Source: Solwaraspora sp. WMMA2065
GTDB taxonomy: Bacteria > Actinomycetota > Actinomycetes > Mycobacteriales > Micromonosporaceae
DNA length: 64,000 bases
NCBI RefSeq assembly: GCF_030345075.1
Contig: NZ_CP128361.1
Span: 744,001-808,000 of the forward strand
Direction of reading: 5' to 3'
Below, in pieces: positions 63,401 to 64,000 of the stretch. A program made the position numbers and the translations under genes. The notes below the pieces were generated by a model. It saw only the letters and a list, made by a program, of their open reading frames with translations. It was not told the origin of the DNA and made no database searches. Numbering within the stretch: the stretch's first letter is position 1; each line of letters opens with the position of its first letter.

Positions 63401-64000
63401 ACCAGGTCGTCTCGGTCGATCGGATTTCGTACGACGGAAACGCGCACGGGACGGCGCCGACCCGCGGCGAGGTTACCCGGAACGAACAGATCTCAGGCTG
63501 GACGGCGGGTTCGTCCTCGTTCGCGACGGTGTCTCGGGCCGCCTTTGACGCGTACGGCCGGGTCGTTGAGACCTGGGACGCGATGAACCTCCGATCCACC
63601 ACCGGGTACACGCCGGCAACTGGGGGTCCGTTGACCCGAACCGTCGTGACCAACCCGCTGGGCCACACCGTGACCAGCGATCTGGAACCGGGCTGGGGGC
63701 TGGCCACCAGGGTTACCGACCCAAATGCCAAAATCACCGACCTGTCGTATGACGGGTTGGGCCGGCTCAAGGCGGTCTGGAATCCGGGACGAGACAAGGC
63801 AACCGATCCGGCTAACGTGACCTACGACTACCTGATCAGGGCGAACGCTCCATCAGTGATCACCACCCGCGCACTCAACCCGGCCGGGAACTACGTCACC
63901 GCCTACGCACTCTACGACGGTCTGCTGCGTAAGCGGCAGACCCAGGCAGCCTCTCCGTCAGGGGGGCGGTTGTTGACCGACACGTTCTACGACACGGCCG
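60478..64000 (+). CDS. RHS-repeat secreted protein (3' end outside window)
   Basis: The frame opens at GTG 60478 (VRSSPPIHRLSGLGRRGLRW), preceded by GGAGGTATTACC, and stays open to the right edge: at least 1174 residues. A signal peptide ends near LSASAAA. The first half is the wall-type beta-rich N-terminus of actinobacterial RHS proteins (WSYPMRNPPGLNGPTPEMKL, YSAQSVDGRHAASNNQPSW, VGEGFEFVPGDFIERRYRSC, FFGRHKLAGW). YD/RHS-type repeats begin near 63180 (TFNADGLPIQVDERGD, AFDAYGRVVETWDAMN, SYDGLGRLKAVWNPGRD). In related proteins a C-terminal toxin or enzyme domain follows the RHS shell; here it lies beyond the window, so toxin identity and immunity gene cannot be judged. Confidence 0.9.
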   Translation, partial: MRSSPPIHRLSGLGRRGLRWLLVAPLTLTMIATLLVVPPLSASAAAWFTPPSAAEVKPVPVRPVPVGVPRGQLAEPPATAQPAPQWPAAGSAEVDLTASARAAGPVKAGTLPVLVSQTATSVRSVATPTRVRVGVLDQRAAERAKVKGMLLRVGRADGVTSQGTVNLSVDYRAFATGYGADWASRLRLISLPACALQTPDRPECAGSVLPTRNDLAQRTVTATVPVEPQVVADRGIPDAAWRGALLALAAGTSGAAGDYGATSLSPSATWSAGSSSGDFTWSYPMRNPPGLNGPTPEMKLNYSAQSVDGRHAASNNQPSWVGEGFEFVPGDFIERRYRSCGQDMDGPDNNNATKTGDLCWETQNATMSLGGAGGELIHNATDGYWHLRRDDGTRAERIVGGANYGNGDNDGEYWKVTTTDGTQYFFGRHKLAGWTTDKPVTNSTWTVPVFGNDPGEPCRGSTFASSDCMQAWRWNLDYVIDPHGNTMSLWYTKESNGYARNNAASDVATYTRGGYLTRIDYGTDNRTEVGGVRTDSLYRGVAAPMRVNFAVADRCLADCTNHDGVHWPDTPWDQECTGSSCLIGAPTFWSKKRLSAVTTQVRDGSAYRNVERWTLTHTFPDPGDGTRAGLFLKNISHEGLVGIVANVPDIEFTGTQLSNRVDTNDHSAAMNWWRLAMIRSETGGTVNINYSAPDCVAGTRMPSAAHSNTLRCYPVRWTPEGYPGPVTDWFHKYVVTTIYETDHTGGMPPAGSPRTSYSYSYLGNPAWRYADDDGLIGKKDKSWSVWRGYERVGVTVGDPGEQTYVETKYFRGMHGDKQPSGTRNVSVTGTGVPTVNDEDSYAGLVREKTVYNGPGGAVVSREVSEPWQSAPTASRTINGDLVEARFVDVSGQHNRVTLDAGRGERVTSQYTTFNADGLPIQVDERGDTAKTGDEQCVKIAYANNTTNWLIGLPHTRSTFAVRCADATNPATLTADQVVSVDRISYDGNAHGTAPTRGEVTRNEQISGWTAGSSSFATVSRAAFDAYGRVVETWDAMNLRSTTGYTPATGGPLTRTVVTNPLGHTVTSDLEPGWGLATRVTDPNAKITDLSYDGLGRLKAVWNPGRDKATDPANVTYDYLIRANAPSVITTRALNPAGNYVTAYALYDGLLRKRQTQAASPSGGRLLTDTFYDTA

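Noticed and set aside
1-64000. CRISPR array
   Set aside because: No regularly spaced direct repeats of 25-40 bp with unique spacers were seen; the short tandem repeats found (12, 16 and 18 bp) have no spacers.

Overview
The window is GC-rich, densely packed DNA with GTG/ATG starts, ATGA/GTGA stop-start overlaps and many actinobacterial marker families (XRE-DUF5753 plus DUF397 pair, Lsr2, a CvnABCD conservon, DUF2726, CBM2-GH6 cellulase, F420-type LLM oxidoreductase). It fits a filamentous actinomycete, most likely Micromonosporaceae. That assignment is inference from gene content and codon use; no rRNA is present.

Left part (1-12.6 kb): the end of an XRE-DUF5753 regulator and its DUF397 partner; a minus-strand five-gene peptide-type (Dpp/Opp) ABC importer; a PemK/MazF-like protein behind three 16-bp direct repeats; a GT4 glycosyltransferase; two divergent DUF4360 secreted proteins around an AT-rich promoter region; and a minus-strand pair made of an M15-peptidase-like protein that has lost zinc ligands and a peptidoglycan-binding/DUF1906 protein.

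12.6-23.3 kb: a threonine-dehydratase pseudogene with its middle deleted, then two tRNA-like modules in which the 3' half lies upstream of the 5' half, next to IS200/IS605-like hairpins. There follow a conserved hypothetical gene, a secreted GH6 cellulase, a secreted metzincin-type protease, a flavin/redox cluster (small secreted protein, ApbE, ferric-reductase-like membrane protein, ferredoxin) interrupted by a dead IS200-type element, a DUF2726 protein and Lsr2.

23.3-36 kb: a hairpin-rich intergenic segment, a DoxX-type membrane protein, the CvnA-D signalling operon, and a compact terpene cassette (P450, class I-type synthase, class II cyclase with DxDTTA) with overlapping stops and starts. 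Then come a membrane sulfatase-fold protein, a tiny membrane protein and a lipoprotein with a CebR-like box upstream.

36-53.5 kb: a 13-gene plus-strand run. A second peptide-type importer, whose two ATPases are fused in one chain, leads into one hydantoinase/oxoprolinase A subunit, two tandem B subunits, an amidohydrolase, an NTF2-like protein, a zinc-less MDR reductase, a TIGR04076 protein, an LLM oxidoreductase and an alpha/beta hydrolase with an extra N-terminal domain. A converging XRE-cupin regulator follows. The most economical reading is import and stepwise breakdown of an unidentified cyclic amide or similar N-heterocycle.

53.8-64 kb: two giant secreted proteins, a DNRLRE/LamG protein with four tandem beta-sandwich/NIDO-like modules, and an RHS-repeat protein that runs off the right edge.
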